The translations under genes were made by a program, and so were the position numbers. The notes under the pieces are model-generated. The model had not been told where the DNA came from. It saw only the letters and a list, made by a program, of their open reading frames with translations, and ran no database searches. A stretch of 64,000 nt of DNA from Lutraria lutraria (taxonomy: Eukaryota; Mollusca; Bivalvia; Venerida; Mactridae): the NCBI GenBank assembly GCA_964023205.1, contig OZ026835.1:9444414-9508413 (forward strand). The letters run 5' to 3'. Shown here one piece after another: positions 23,890-35,700 of this stretch (position 1 is its first letter; every line of letters starts with the position of its first letter).

Positions 23890-24159
23890 AATTAGTGAAT
23901 GTATTGACCATATAATGCGTTGTCTGACAGAGTTGTCTGATGTTCATTTAGCTGTTGATATGCGCTTATGACACGTGTTTTATCGATATTTAGTCCTTGG
24001 AAAACTTCTTGTGCTTCGTAATATCATCATGATTGTTATTTCTTATTGTTCATTTTTAATTGTTTCTTGTGTTGTAGATTGTCGTTGTTTGTTTTATCAT
24101 AGAAAGAAGTATGATGCATAATAATTGCATTGTTGTTAGTTGGAACATCAGTTGTGGCC
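23890..24159. other. 3' flank of AADAC-like gene A
   Basis: Probable 3' UTR. No canonical AATAAA precedes the MITE; the first AATAAA-like words (near 24318) lie inside it, so the element may supply the polyadenylation signal. Confidence 0.35.
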
Positions 24160-24528
24160 AGTTAAAGGGGCATACCCTACAACTGACAAACATTCTGTGA
24201 AAGTGTAATAATGTGTTAGATGTATATGTAAAACAATATAAAATGGATAACTGCAAGAAGAACTTGGGTCATAGTATGAGTAGTTTAGGTACTAGCCGCA
24301 AAAATCATAGCTATGAATAATAAATCACTTCCACCCAAAAATTGTAAAACAAATTCCAAAGAGTTTCGATCTTTTATGGTAACTAATATTTTTTGTGATT
24401 TTATTTTTAATTGGATGAATTTTTGGCTGAAACTTTCTTCATCGGCTTTTTTCTTTACAAGCTTCTAATTTATCATCATTTTGCCTTGATTCTAGATGCA
24501 CCAAGTTGTAGGGTATGCCCCTTTAACT
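24160..24528. mobile_element. 369-bp MITE with perfect 25-bp inverted ends and TTAA borders
   Basis: The left end (24160-24184) begins AGTTAAAGGGGCATACCCTA; the right end (24504-24528) is its exact reverse complement over 25 bases. A TTAA sits within each end (24162-24165 and 24523-24526), so it can also be read as a TTAA-flanked element beginning AGGGGCATA. There is no coding frame. TTAA borders suggest a piggyBac-type source, but the tetranucleotide could simply be part of the inverted repeat. Confidence 0.8.
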
Positions 24529-25172
24529 AGAAATTCTGATTTCCACCTATGCCGAATCCAGTTCAGTACTAATTGATTCGCTGTTATTGTCTGTATATAT
24601 ATTGTTATTGTAGCTGAAGAATGATTAATTGCATATCTTATTATATAGATAAAGAGATATATTTACAGTATTGTTATTTATGTATAAGTACGTTTATCAT
24701 AGCCTGATATGATATTTGTACATCAGAGTTTAAACTTATTTAAAGATAACGTTCTTGCCTACGACTGAATAAGTAAAATAAACACTGTGCATATCAAACG
24801 TAAATAATACCAGGCATATCTCAATTAATGAACACCTATTAATAAAGATAAGTCCGACCAAATTATCTTCTGGAAAAGCCAATTGCGTATGGAGGTCAGA
24901 CTTTTTTGTACATAGGTACAACTTGATGTATTTTGTATTTACTTGATCTTGACAACTTTATGCGTTATGGTGTTATATATTGTTTGTGATATACCTCAGT
25001 ACGACTTCAGGGTACAGTTATCACTTTGATACCAAATGTGGGAATTTTGTTCCTACCCCGTATCTCTTTCTGTAAATGATCAAGGTAATCCTTAGGAACC
25101 CACTATATCTCATCTATTACATGTATATGATATCTCATCCATTTGGTAATACCTGTACCTAATCCATTATGT
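24529..25172. other. Intergenic DNA, nothing recognised
   Basis: AT-rich sequence between the MITE and the tandem array. The last 90 bases contain diverged precursors of the array words (ATCTCATCCATT, ATTATGTGATTCCTG). No gene is supported. Confidence 0.4.
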
Positions 25173-25424
25173 GATTCCTGTCTCTCATTCATTAAGTGTC
25201 TCCTATATCTTCTACATTAGCTGATTCCTGTCTCTCATTCATATTCATTAAGTGTCTCCTATATCTTTTACATTAGCTGATTCCTGTCTCTCATTCATTA
25301 AGTGTCTCCTATATCTTCTACATTAGCTGATTCCTGTCTCTCATTCATATTCATTAAGTGTCTCCTATATCTTTTACATTAGCTGATCCCTGTCTCTCAT
25401 CCATTAAGTGTTTCCTACATCTCG
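25173..25424 (+). repeat. Tandem array, alternating 50- and 56-bp units
   Basis: Units start GATTCCTGTCTCTCATTC at 25173, 25223, 25279 and 25329, with a last unit at 25385. Unit lengths alternate 50, 56, 50, 56 because every second unit has an extra ATATTC. This gives a 106-bp higher-order repeat present twice. It lies between AADAC copies A and B. Confidence 0.9.
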
Positions 25425-26810
25425 ATTGATTTAATGCTTATAGCGTGTAACATTTTCTTCGAGTGTGTCTTCATGTATGAGATATTACATTCTACCTAAA
25501 TTGAGTATACAAAGAGGCAGGTTACATCATGTAGACTATATAATATTATGCTATTTGCTGAGCTTTTTTTGGTGATCAGATGGGAATCATAAATCAAAGC
25601 ACTGAAAACACATGGAACAGGAACAACTTTAACAACTGCATAGCGGGTGTAGAAAAGCGTTAGTTGTACTTAAGTCTGCATCCAAATTCATGTGCGAACT
25701 ATCGTTCGGATTCAAAAACTCACCCTACAAAGAAATTCAACTTTTGTCTGCTTTAATTAAGGTTCCTAACAACAGCAGAACCTTCAGAGCTTAGATTTGC
25801 TGAGTGGTAACACCATGCATTGAATCGATTTTTCGTAATGTTGTTTACTTATTAGTCATAATTTTATTTATATGCTTATGCCGGATTGAAAGGCCTTATT
25901 ACAGGATTGGTAAACCGATACGCGTTAAATACACATGCATCAATAATAACTCATTTAGTTTATACACACATATGCCGCATACATAATAAAACTTATTCAC
26001 GGATACGTGTTCAGAAAGCCTTTATCAATGGACAAACGTATATTTTGTTGAAGTTATATAACTTAGTAAAGATAACGTTTTCTATTCCATAAACACACTG
26101 AGGTAAGCGTATTTATTATAAAAAATGATAGTTCGGTTATTATTTTATGTACTCACTCACGAATATACTGGCTTGTAACATGATATGTAAAGCGTTATGA
26201 TCGATTTCCAGCCTACATATATGGACAGGTCTTTGTGAAAGTGACAGGAATTGTTTCATTATTATTTAAGTGACCGACTGAAATTTTTAAATTATGATTA
26301 CGTGACGTAAACTATTTGTGTAGCCTATTTAGAACATTTTAACGAACTCTTTTTTGCTGCATGTTTAGTGATATGTTAATCAAGTGTCAAATCTGAATAA
26401 TTTCACGGTATAAGAGCATTCACTTATAGATTTGATAATTTTCTGAAGTTATATGATAATTTTCGTTTTACCGGTTGTCGAAAGTACATGTATTTAACTT
26501 ACTTTTGACCATTGCAATCAACTATGGTACGGTAAAAATGTACTATTCTAATATACTTACCGATAATACAATATTTATCAATTTAATAATGACTGATATG
26601 ATAAATGTCCATCATATCATTTCCTAGTCCTACTAATTAGACTGTTATTGAAGGCGAGATATTTATTTCGGATAAGGCTTCATCCCGCGGCTGGTTAGCA
26701 AGGCTAATTTAACTCATATTGCTACACACAGCTATCGTTTCATTATTAATGATAACGAACACTTCGTCTAAAAAGTGACTTCGAGATTTTAGTTTAATAC
26801 ATATACTTCA
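25425..26810. other. Intergenic DNA between AADAC-like genes A and B
   Basis: AT-rich, with no supported gene and no clear repeat boundaries. Confidence 0.4.
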
Positions 26811-26811
26811 A

Positions 26812-27005
26812 GAACGATCACCGTGGTCGAGTGCTTTAAGTCTTTGACTAACTGCTAGCCCTACACCGCTGTGAGTTTCAATCCCGCATGGGACTAGAAA
26901 ATCAGTTTATGGGGAAGTTGTCCAGATAGATAATGGAACCTTGGTGACATGGGGCTTATGATGTAACATGTCTGTTGATGCAACTTCAAACCCAACAGAA
27001 ACTAT
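26812..27005 (+). mobile_element. tRNA-derived SINE just upstream of AADAC-like gene B
   Basis: The head CCGTGGTCGAGTGCTTTAAG resembles a Leu/Ser-type tRNA A-box region and is followed by GTGAGTTTCAATCCCGCATG (B-box region near 26874-26885). The tail contains GAACCTTGGTGACATGG. It ends about 20 bases before the start codon at 27027, so the promoter or 5' UTR of gene B may include SINE sequence. Confidence 0.55.
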
Positions 27006-27026
27006 TTTTCAGGATTCATATGAGAA

Positions 27027-30000
27027 ATGTTTGCGTCAGCATTTAAAGGATTTGTTGTGGTTGCTGTGATAGTGGCATTGGTTGCTTACATCGCACGTCC
27101 AAGATTTCCAGATTCAGCCAGCAATCGGGGATTGAAAACATTTGTTGGCCTAATGTCGAAGTTTACCTATTTTGTCGTAAGTTAAACAACATTCTATTTT
27201 GAAATGTGACCAAAACAAGCAATATGGTTTTTACTTTTGGTCTTGGATTGGTTTAAAACGAATTTGTTCCAATATAAACTGATGTTATTTGCTGTAAATA
27301 TACACATCTGCAGTTGAAAGAGAAATATATGATGAAATTGTTATGGTAGTCAGCATATCAAAGCATGGTCCAGAAGACTTAGCATTACTATTTTCGTCAC
27401 TGATATTGGTTTTCATTTATGTTTATCCTTAGAATGAGCTTATTTTATGGAGATAACTTAGCTAACTAGTTAACAGTGTTTACACTTTAAATTTTGCTAT
27501 TTGTTTGCATATCAAGCGATAACTTTTTTACAGCTGAAAGAATCCTTAAAGCATCTAATATGTTGTTTACATGTTGTTGTTACAACTTCATTGTACGACA
27601 TATTTATAATTTGAATTTCTTGATGTGTGTATATGTACACAATTCATCTTCGTATGAACTTAGTGACACGCATCACTCTATTTAACTTAGAAATTCATTT
27701 ATTCAAAGCGCACAAACTATTTTCTTTCATTGTTTTCCTAACAGAAAGAGACAAACGCGCGGTGATACCATAATGTTTTGTAGCCCGTAAAACTAGCTAA
27801 CAAAAATGACTCGTCAGTGCTGTTGTATACATTCCAGGCGGACGTTGGTGATTTAATGGGATTTTCTGGCGTTAACATAACCAGGGCTGCTGGTAACATG
27901 AATGTTGCTCGTACACCTAATGATAATATTGAGGTAGTATACAGTTTACTATTGCAGTCCTTAGTGATATAACAGTGCTAGATGTAGCGTAGAATTGCAC
28001 TTTTTTCTGTTGTTTTTTTGTGTGTTTTTTTTCATTGGGGTTAAACGTCGCACCATGCACTGACAGATTCGTTAAGCGACTTTCCGGAATTAATGGTGGA
28101 GGAAGATACAGTGCGTACAACTGGGTAGAACCACCGGGCGGTTCGGGCTAGTATTTTCTAGTTAGAGACTATAATTAATTGTCCACGAAGGCACCTCTAT
28201 GTTATCTTTTTTAGTATATAATACATGCGAACGTTCAACAACGAGATGCAATGCAGTTTATTGTTCTGTAAGCTATATTCTATTAAGAAAATGCTTCTTC
28301 GTCGGAAACTTCAAAGAATAGAATCTTTGGAAGGATAAAGCTATTCAAATTCTAGTACAGCAATGACTTATTATTCATACTTCTAATGATGATGCCATTC
28401 TACAGGTCTACACTACAACAATGGACGGGGTCGAGGTTCTTGTTTTTAGACCAGTTGGAAAGTCAGATGCTCTGCGGCCAGGGATTATGTATTATCATGG
28501 CGGCGGCTGGGTCCTTCTTTCACCAGGTAGATGTCAAATCACCATAGTGTTTCCCCAGAGATTCTAGTGTTAGAAATTATTCGTTTTAAAGAAATTAGAT
28601 ACTTAAGTTTATAATTTGTATGTTTATGAATTAAATTCGCGGTCCATGAAAGTTTTCTTTCTTTTTATATTAAGATATGCTACTTTAGACAGTATACTAT
28701 GAAATTGCATTTTGTACTGAATACAAATACTTTGATGTTATGGACAATTCATTTACCATGCATTTATGCAAAGAGTGTTATCAAATAGACAAAATTGAAG
28801 TACACTAGCTGTCAGAAGTGTTGTCCAAAGAGAAAAAAGAATCCCCCTAAAGCAAATGTTTATAATTGTCATCACATATATTGGCCTGAAACGAAGCAAC
28901 TAGAACGCACCCGCGTACTATTTTTATCATTAATTGTTGTTTTATATGGTATTTCAGAATCGTACTTCGGACTTTGTCAAGAATTGGCCATTCAAACACA
29001 AAGTGTTTTGATTTCTGTTAAGTAAGTGACAACAACAGTTTATTTTAGTCATTAAACCTTTTTCAACTTGATCAGCCAATTCTTTTTTTCTTTGTTTTGA
29101 ATATTTATATGTGTACATGTATATAAAACCAGACAGAATACATGGTTTAACCTCATTTACTCACGTGGAATTGTTTCTCATAAATGATTAGCATAAATCC
29201 TTACCACTGCAGTAGGGTATTTTACAGCGGTCGTTTCTTGTAGACATATGTTAGCATAGATGGCATTTTTGAAACTTAATGCTTTATTTGTTAATTCATT
29301 AACAGTTATAGAAAGGCTCCAGAACATTTATATCCAATACCACTTGAAGATTGTTTGACAGCAACAAGATATTTCCTACGAAATGCTGATCAATATGGAG
29401 TTGATAAAAACAATATTGGTGTAAAAGGTGAGATGAAACTATGTATACCAGTCAAACTTATGCCAAAGTCCACCTGCATATAAACACCACCTTACAATAA
29501 GGACCAGTAGTTCTATGTACAGTGCAAAAACAGCAATATTCAATTTCTTTCAACCTCTGATTTAAACATGTGTCATTCTTCATAGTTCATGATGATTTTT
29601 CTATACTTTATTTACACACCACTTATAAATAGTAAGAAATTAAAATCTAGCAATAAATAATACTGTTGTTTTTATTTGATGAAGATTCCACAAAAAAGAT
29701 AATGAATATTGCAACTTGTAAAAATGTCGTGCTTTCTTTTTCAGGAGACAGTGCTGGTGGTAATTTGGCAATCGCGGTATCCCTAAAGCTTTCTAAAGAA
29801 ACCGACATTCCGAAACTGAAGTTCATGTCTCTAGATTATCCAGCTTTGCAAGTCTTTGATTTCGACTTGCCTTGTTATAGAAAATATGAAAGTGGACCAG
29901 GTTTCCTTACTAAGAAAATAATGGTTCGATTCTGGTTGCATTATGCTTTTGGAGATTATACTTATTATGATATGTTCTATAATAACAAGCATGTAACAGC

Positions 30001-30415
30001 AGAATTACAGAAATCAATCTACGCAGAATACGTAAAGCCAGCGCTGCTACCAGAAGATATGCAAGGTAAACATTCTGATGTAGAAATTGTGGAGAGCGTA
30101 TTATCGGATGAAGTAAGAATTCCTGAAGAAGTCACTAAGCTGATTACTGATCCTTTGTTTGCACCATTGATGGCTTCTGATGATGATTTGAAACTTCTAC
30201 CCAAGACTTACGTGTTTAATGCAGAATTTGATGTTCTAAGAGATGAAGGATTTATGCTGGTGAAAAGAATGAAGCAGTTAGGTCTGGATGTTACCCATAC
30301 TTACCTGTCAGCTGAGGAACATGGATTTTTTAATTTGTTTGATCTTGATCCAACAGTTACTGACGAATTAAGGAGGTTCGCGGCATTTTTCAATGAAACT
30401 GTTGATAGAAATTAG
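27027..30415 (+). CDS. AADAC/NCEH1-like serine hydrolase, copy B (407 aa)
   Basis: Six exons: 27027-27176, 27838-27933, 28406-28526, 28958-29021, 29306-29427, 29745-30415, with the same intron phases as copy A. Exon 1 encodes the membrane anchor (FKGFVVVAVIVALVAYIARP). HGGGW lies at 113-117, Ser187 is in GDSAGG, Asp347 in EFDVLRDEG and His377 in EEHGF, so the hydrolase should be active. The region around residues 255-290 (PEDMQGKHSDVEIVES) differs strongly from the other copies, while the next block DPLFAPLMASDDDLK is nearly invariant. The protein ends VDRN. It is closer to copies C and D than to A in exons 5 and 6. An ER-membrane esterase or lipase role follows from the family; the substrate is unknown. 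Confidence 0.93.
28030..28150 (+). repeat. Dispersed repeat fragment, intron 2 of AADAC-like gene B
   Basis: Contains GGGGTTAAACGTCGCACCAT, GCGACTTTCC and GGTGGAGGAAGATACAGTG. It is the same family as 20620-20705 and, reversed, 39750-39850. Confidence 0.6.
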
Positions 30416-32138
30416 TTAATAATAAGGAAAGTGTTACCGTGTCTGAGCTTACATGACATTTTAAATGTGCTCAACATCATGTCCATATCACATATGTTTT
30501 CGTATTAAAGTTATAGAAAACCCAACTTAGATATCATTCAATACAAACTGCTTCCTTTTATAAAAAGTGCCTATTTGGGATTGGATGTCTATACATTTTC
30601 TATGTTTAGCTTTATAATGAGACTACTTTATAATAGACCTCTTATATCCATACCATGTTTTGGTTACGATCATTATTTGCGTTTGGATGGAATAATCATG
30701 TCCTTTAATTCTAACATCTTATTATGAAATCATTTGCAGTCGCATACTGATACTTTATATGTGCATTCCTTCTGAATGTTTGATCATTATGTTTTTTATG
30801 TTCTCTTGTATAAGCATGATATATTTCATCTACCAGTGCTCTTGTGTTATCTACTAATACTAACTAGTGTTCGTGTCTTATCTACCAGTAGCCAATGCCC
30901 TTTATCCATTATTAACTGCCATAGTAGTATATTACTTAATATTTTTTGAGTGAACATATATACTCGTGGGTGTATGTTGTTTTATTATACAATAATTATA
31001 TTACAGATAGTAGAACTCTGACTGTGTGTTGATTTATATACCCTTGTATTGGATGTTCATAATAATATATTGTCTTGATGTTTTTGAAAGTGAATAGGGA
31101 TTCTTATTCTGTTAAGCGTAAATGATAAAATGTAGATTATGTAAACATATTACACATGTATGATATAAACCATAAAACACACAATTCTTTAGTTATATTT
31201 GATTTCGTACAAGCTGTGCTTTTCTTTTCTTACTGGGGATTTATGTTGCATCAACAGCCAAGATCATTTGGAGACATTACCGGCTTCAACCCCCAATACC
31301 TACACCTGAACAGAACTGTCAGCTTTCCGTATGCCAGCTGGACAGTTCCCCATGTGATTTTTCTCCGTGTTTTATTATAAGTAATATTCTAAAGGGAATT
31401 ATAGTAGGATATTGTAACGTTTAATACAGTATTCAGTATACACGTTAACCAATCGAAATACAAAATGTATTTACATACATGGCATATTTGTAAATCAAAT
31501 ACGTATATACATGTATTTCACACAGAAATGAAAAATCAAAGTTGCTGGTGTTATCGTTTACTGTTAGCATACGAAATGGGAAGATTGATGGAAAACTATT
31601 CGAATTAATACTAGGGATTGTAAATGCCCGGTTCTCCCGTATCTTCTCTACACTCTCTCTGGGGCGGCTCTGAATTGATCATAGCTGTTGAATGGGCCAT
31701 TAAACAACTGATAATGGAAATGAAACTTAAACTCACTTGCCCACTATATCATTTTAAAAATCATAATTAGAAAAATTACAAGTAAGTGCTGAATACGGTG
31801 TTTATAGACTGACTAGATTTAACGGGATTTGTTCAGTCAATTTGATTATATACACATATGTTTACCGTTATCACTATGCAAACAAAGTGTGTGTTCTGTG
31901 ATATGAATGAATCGAATATTTATCCGTACACTGTGTTAAACCATCAACATAATGTTTCACGTGTTTGCAAGTTCATGTATATTTAACCATTGACGGAAGT
32001 TACATTTAGCTAGCGGAAAGACAGTTTTGTTTTGAGGTATATATTTTATTTAGTTACAGTAAAATCTGACTCAGTGTAAGATTGTGATTCATCCACCACG
32101 TGATTATTTTACAAGTAAGTATGTTTTATACGTATATG
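30416..32138. other. Intergenic DNA between AADAC-like genes B and C
   Basis: The 3' UTR of gene B lies at the left; no canonical polyadenylation signal stands out. At about 31240-31350 and 31630-31720 there are SINE-like fragments (GGAGACATTACCGGCTTCAA; GAATGGGCCATTAAACAAC). No gene is supported. Confidence 0.4.
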
Positions 32139-32302
32139 CAGTATAACCTCTCCAGGGTGGCCCTCTCTTGAGAAATAACAAACCTTCAACAACAGCATGA
32201 TTTTTTCCTACTGCATGATTTAACTATATATACTCGCTCTCAATAACAACATAATTTTGCTACTCCAAACGGGTATTGCTTTGGAGAGGTTGCACCGTAC
32301 TG
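32139..32302. mobile_element. 164-bp MITE with CAGT(A/G)-AACCTCTCC ends
   Basis: The left end is CAGTATAACCTCTCCAGG and the right end TTGGAGAGGTTGCACCGTAC plus TG, inverted over about 16 bases. The interior shares CTTCAACAACAGCATGATTT and GGGTATTGC with the copy at 34877-35059. It is non-coding. Confidence 0.75.
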
Positions 32303-32519
32303 TTATATTCCACTTCCGTTACGCTCGGCATGTTCTCTGAGAAAATTTGGAGGACGTCTTTGCGTCTTAGGCTTTCCTCCTCCACCGGTAGTCACTCATC
32401 TCGGAGACGCTGGCAGTTTACGTAGAACAAGGTGAGTACTGGTGCAGGACTTAAGAGATCCAGTATGATTCAATCGCCATATAATCACAGTCAGTTGTTT
32501 TAAAAAGGTACGCATTTCA

Positions 32520-32645
32520 TATGTTTATATGGAGGGAAATTTACATTGTCAAATTTCATGGAAGGGTATGACCTCCCGCGACAGGGAATGGAACCCGGAT
32601 TGCCGGGTTACAAATCAAGGGCACTACCCACCGGACTATGGCTGC
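32520..32645 (-). mobile_element. tRNA-derived SINE (minus strand) close to AADAC-like gene C
   Basis: On the minus strand: AGTCCGGTGGGTAGTGCCCT (A-box region), CCGGGTTCCATTCCCTG (B-box region) and GGTCATACCCTTCCATG. The order resembles the SINE at 11890-12124. It ends about 90 bases before the gene C start codon. Confidence 0.6.
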
Positions 32646-32733
32646 ATGTTTATTATTTTGAATGTTTTTTTATTATCCAGATTTTAATGCAATTTTCTTT
32701 TTATCCAGATTTCATGTTAAGAAGTGAAGTAAA

Positions 32734-35700
32734 ATGTTTGCTGCTGCCTTTAAAGGATTAATAGGAATTGCGGTGTTAGTTGCGGTGGTCGCTTACATTG
32801 CACGTCCAAGATTTCCAGATTCAGCCAGCAATCATGGATTGAAAACATTCGTTGGTCTTATGATGAAGACTAATCATTTGATTGTAAGTAAAGCAATACA
32901 GTATTACCTCGTTACCGAACCTAAAGTGTAGGTCTATGTTTACAATACTTGAGTCTGATCTCCATGCGCGAATCTCTATTTCTTCTTATCAGAATTATCG
33001 ACGTAATTATTGTTAATGAATGATACTACTTTTTAAACTTATGTTGTTATTATAAAATATCTGCTTGCATATATGGTATACATACATTATAATCTTAAAA
33101 TAGAGCCGCACAGACTGTGAAAAAGTGTGAGATTCGAGCTCGGAGATCAATCTTAAGTTACACAAGCTCGTACCAAGGTTCTTTTATCGAGACGGTCTTA
33201 TTATCACGTTGACATCTTTCGGATAATATTCATTAATATGGTTCAAAAATATGACGTTGCATTGTATTAAATTGAGGGGGTCTTTGTGTGGCTTTTAGTT
33301 TAGTTTTTACTATTTACAATACATAAGTCACGCATTATGTCTGAAAATAGTTTTCTCTTAGTTTAAAAGACATTACTGTTTTTTTCACTGACGCTCTTTC
33401 CTCCAATTAGATCTCATTTTTAAAAAAACTGATTAATTTTTAACCATACTACAATACCGTACTAATATGTTAATATCCTAAAGCATTATTTTAACTAACT
33501 TTAAATGGAAACAGTCCCCAATACAATTTGACTGAATGAGCAAAAAATGATTTTCTGTATGTGATAATAAATTTGTGAAATATGTACGCCAAGCAAAGTA
33601 AAAAGATAAAAAAAAAGAAAAGAAAATAATGTGAGTTGATGACTGTGTAGTCGGTAGGGAGAAGGATATTTTATTGTAAGTGACGTTTCCTTGGATGAAT
33701 ATAAAATGATTCGCAGGAGCAACATTCCCACATTCCCAAAAATACCACCAGACGCAAGATCTACAAGTCCAGTATTTTTCTATTCAGAATTTCAGAGTTA
33801 TTTCTTCATAAGAATGTTAATGCTGAATGAGTCTGTTTCTATCACTAAATTACGTTTTTATTCGTGGAATTATTTTATAAATAAATTCACCAAAACCAAT
33901 CATCGTCATCATTGTCGTTGTTGTTGTTGTTATCTTTCTGTATTTCTGGTTTCTGTTTCCACACTCCCCATTTAAAATGATCAACTCTAAGGTTAGAAGG
34001 ATCATAACCAGCTTCAAAGCGTTGATTTGAGTATCTTCTTCCGCTCCAGATATTACAGCATTGTCGTTCACAACAATCATTTATGACTACATTCAGTGTG
34101 CTGAGCATTCGTCGCTGTAACAACTTCTTGTATAGTGGCACTATTTGTGGATACCCACGACGCTCAATTGGTGTGGGCTTATGGCTTAGGCCGACTTTAC
34201 ACACGCATGAATTCTTACAAGGAATGTACCCGATGCTGTCATCTGAGTCGTGATGATCTGAAACATTGGATTTTTCACTAGTTTGACTTACTCTGAGGCG
34301 TTTGATACTGTTTACCGAATATTGATTTATTTCGCTCTTCCTCTTTTCGCATCTTTCTAGTAAGCTACCATTCATATGTAAAGTAGACTTCTCAAGCAGT
34401 CTTTTGTCATCTGTGACGTCACCTCCAGGGCCTTGGTTTACAGTTAGAATTGACTTGTCCTGTGAAGTTTTATCATGATGAATACCGTCACTGTCTGGCT
34501 TGTTAGTACATGTATGTTGTGTCATCACACGTTTTACTTTCTGTTCATCGTCCTCCTCTTCACTGTTTCTTCTTTTCTCTCCACGCGAGGCTGACGATGG
34601 CACGACAACTTCAGCTGTAAGAGAGAGCATGTTTTATTTTTTTGCTATAGAAAATAAGCGAAACATGTAAATATTAATGTTTACCTTTTTGAATGATAAG
34701 TGACAGAATGAGAATGTACATGTTTCTGATCACGTGATATATTACCATGATGATCTTTGTCATCGAAACCATTCAAAGTTACCAAATGAGTTATCATATA
34801 AACCTTCGTTGTGAAAATGTATATACCACCTATTTACTTGTATAATGCTTACAATAGCATGCATATGTGTTACAAGTACAGTGCAACTTCTCCAGAGCGC
34901 CGGCCCTTTTTCGAGGAAGAACCTTCTTTCAACAGTAGCATGATTTTCCCCGACTGTACCATTTGAGTACTAATTTAACCTCTCAAGGGCAACAACCTCT
35001 CCACAACAACATGAGTTTGCTTCTCCCAAAGGGTATTGCCTTGGAGAGGTTGCACTGTATTCTAATCAAAATCATAAGTTTTTATAAGAGATCAGCGAAT
35101 GAGATTTATCTGTTCTACATACTATTTAACAGTTTTAAATGATCCTCTTTACTTAAAAAACCAATACATTTTAAAGGTACTAACCTGGGATTGGATATGT
35201 CTTGATCTTCGGTTTGTTTGGTTGAGAATTCTCAACCACAGTCTGATCTCGTTTTCTCCATCTCCTTCGAGGTTTCCTGAAAGCAAATTTAAGTATAATC
35301 TATCAATGATTACAATGCATTAGTAAAACACATAACGAATGTAAAAATAATAAAATACTGATAATGAAAACCAGACGCTACTTATAAAAATCAGGTCAAG
35401 GAAAAAATCAGTCTTTATTTACCGAAGTAATTGTGACGATTGTTCTCAGCATACCTTTTTGGTCATTTTGTTTGGAATTACATTACATTTATCCTTTGAT
35501 TTATATTGACTTAATGAACATTTTCAAAGCATTTTAATGGTAAAGCTATTCTAGTTGTCCACCATTTCAAACTGCTTCAGATACGTCGTTTCTTCACCGA
35601 GAAACTGTTTAATTTATTAAATGAAATAAATAGTTACCTCTCTTGCACAGAATTCGGATGAGATAACCTTGATATTTCAGCTGAATCTTTTTCCATACGA

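Noticed and set aside
25173..25424. CRISPR-like array
   Set aside because: The units are contiguous without unique spacers and the DNA is eukaryotic; it is a simple higher-order tandem repeat.
31156..31380. 74-codon plus-strand frame downstream of AADAC gene B
   Set aside because: It covers a SINE-like fragment and has no homology I recognise; no start or splice context supports it.
33691..33975. 94-codon plus-strand frame ending in a His/Cys-rich stretch (HHRHHCRCCCCYL-like)
   Set aside because: It is the reverse of the Asn/Asp codon run at the end of the nested minus-strand gene; the composition comes from that repeat.
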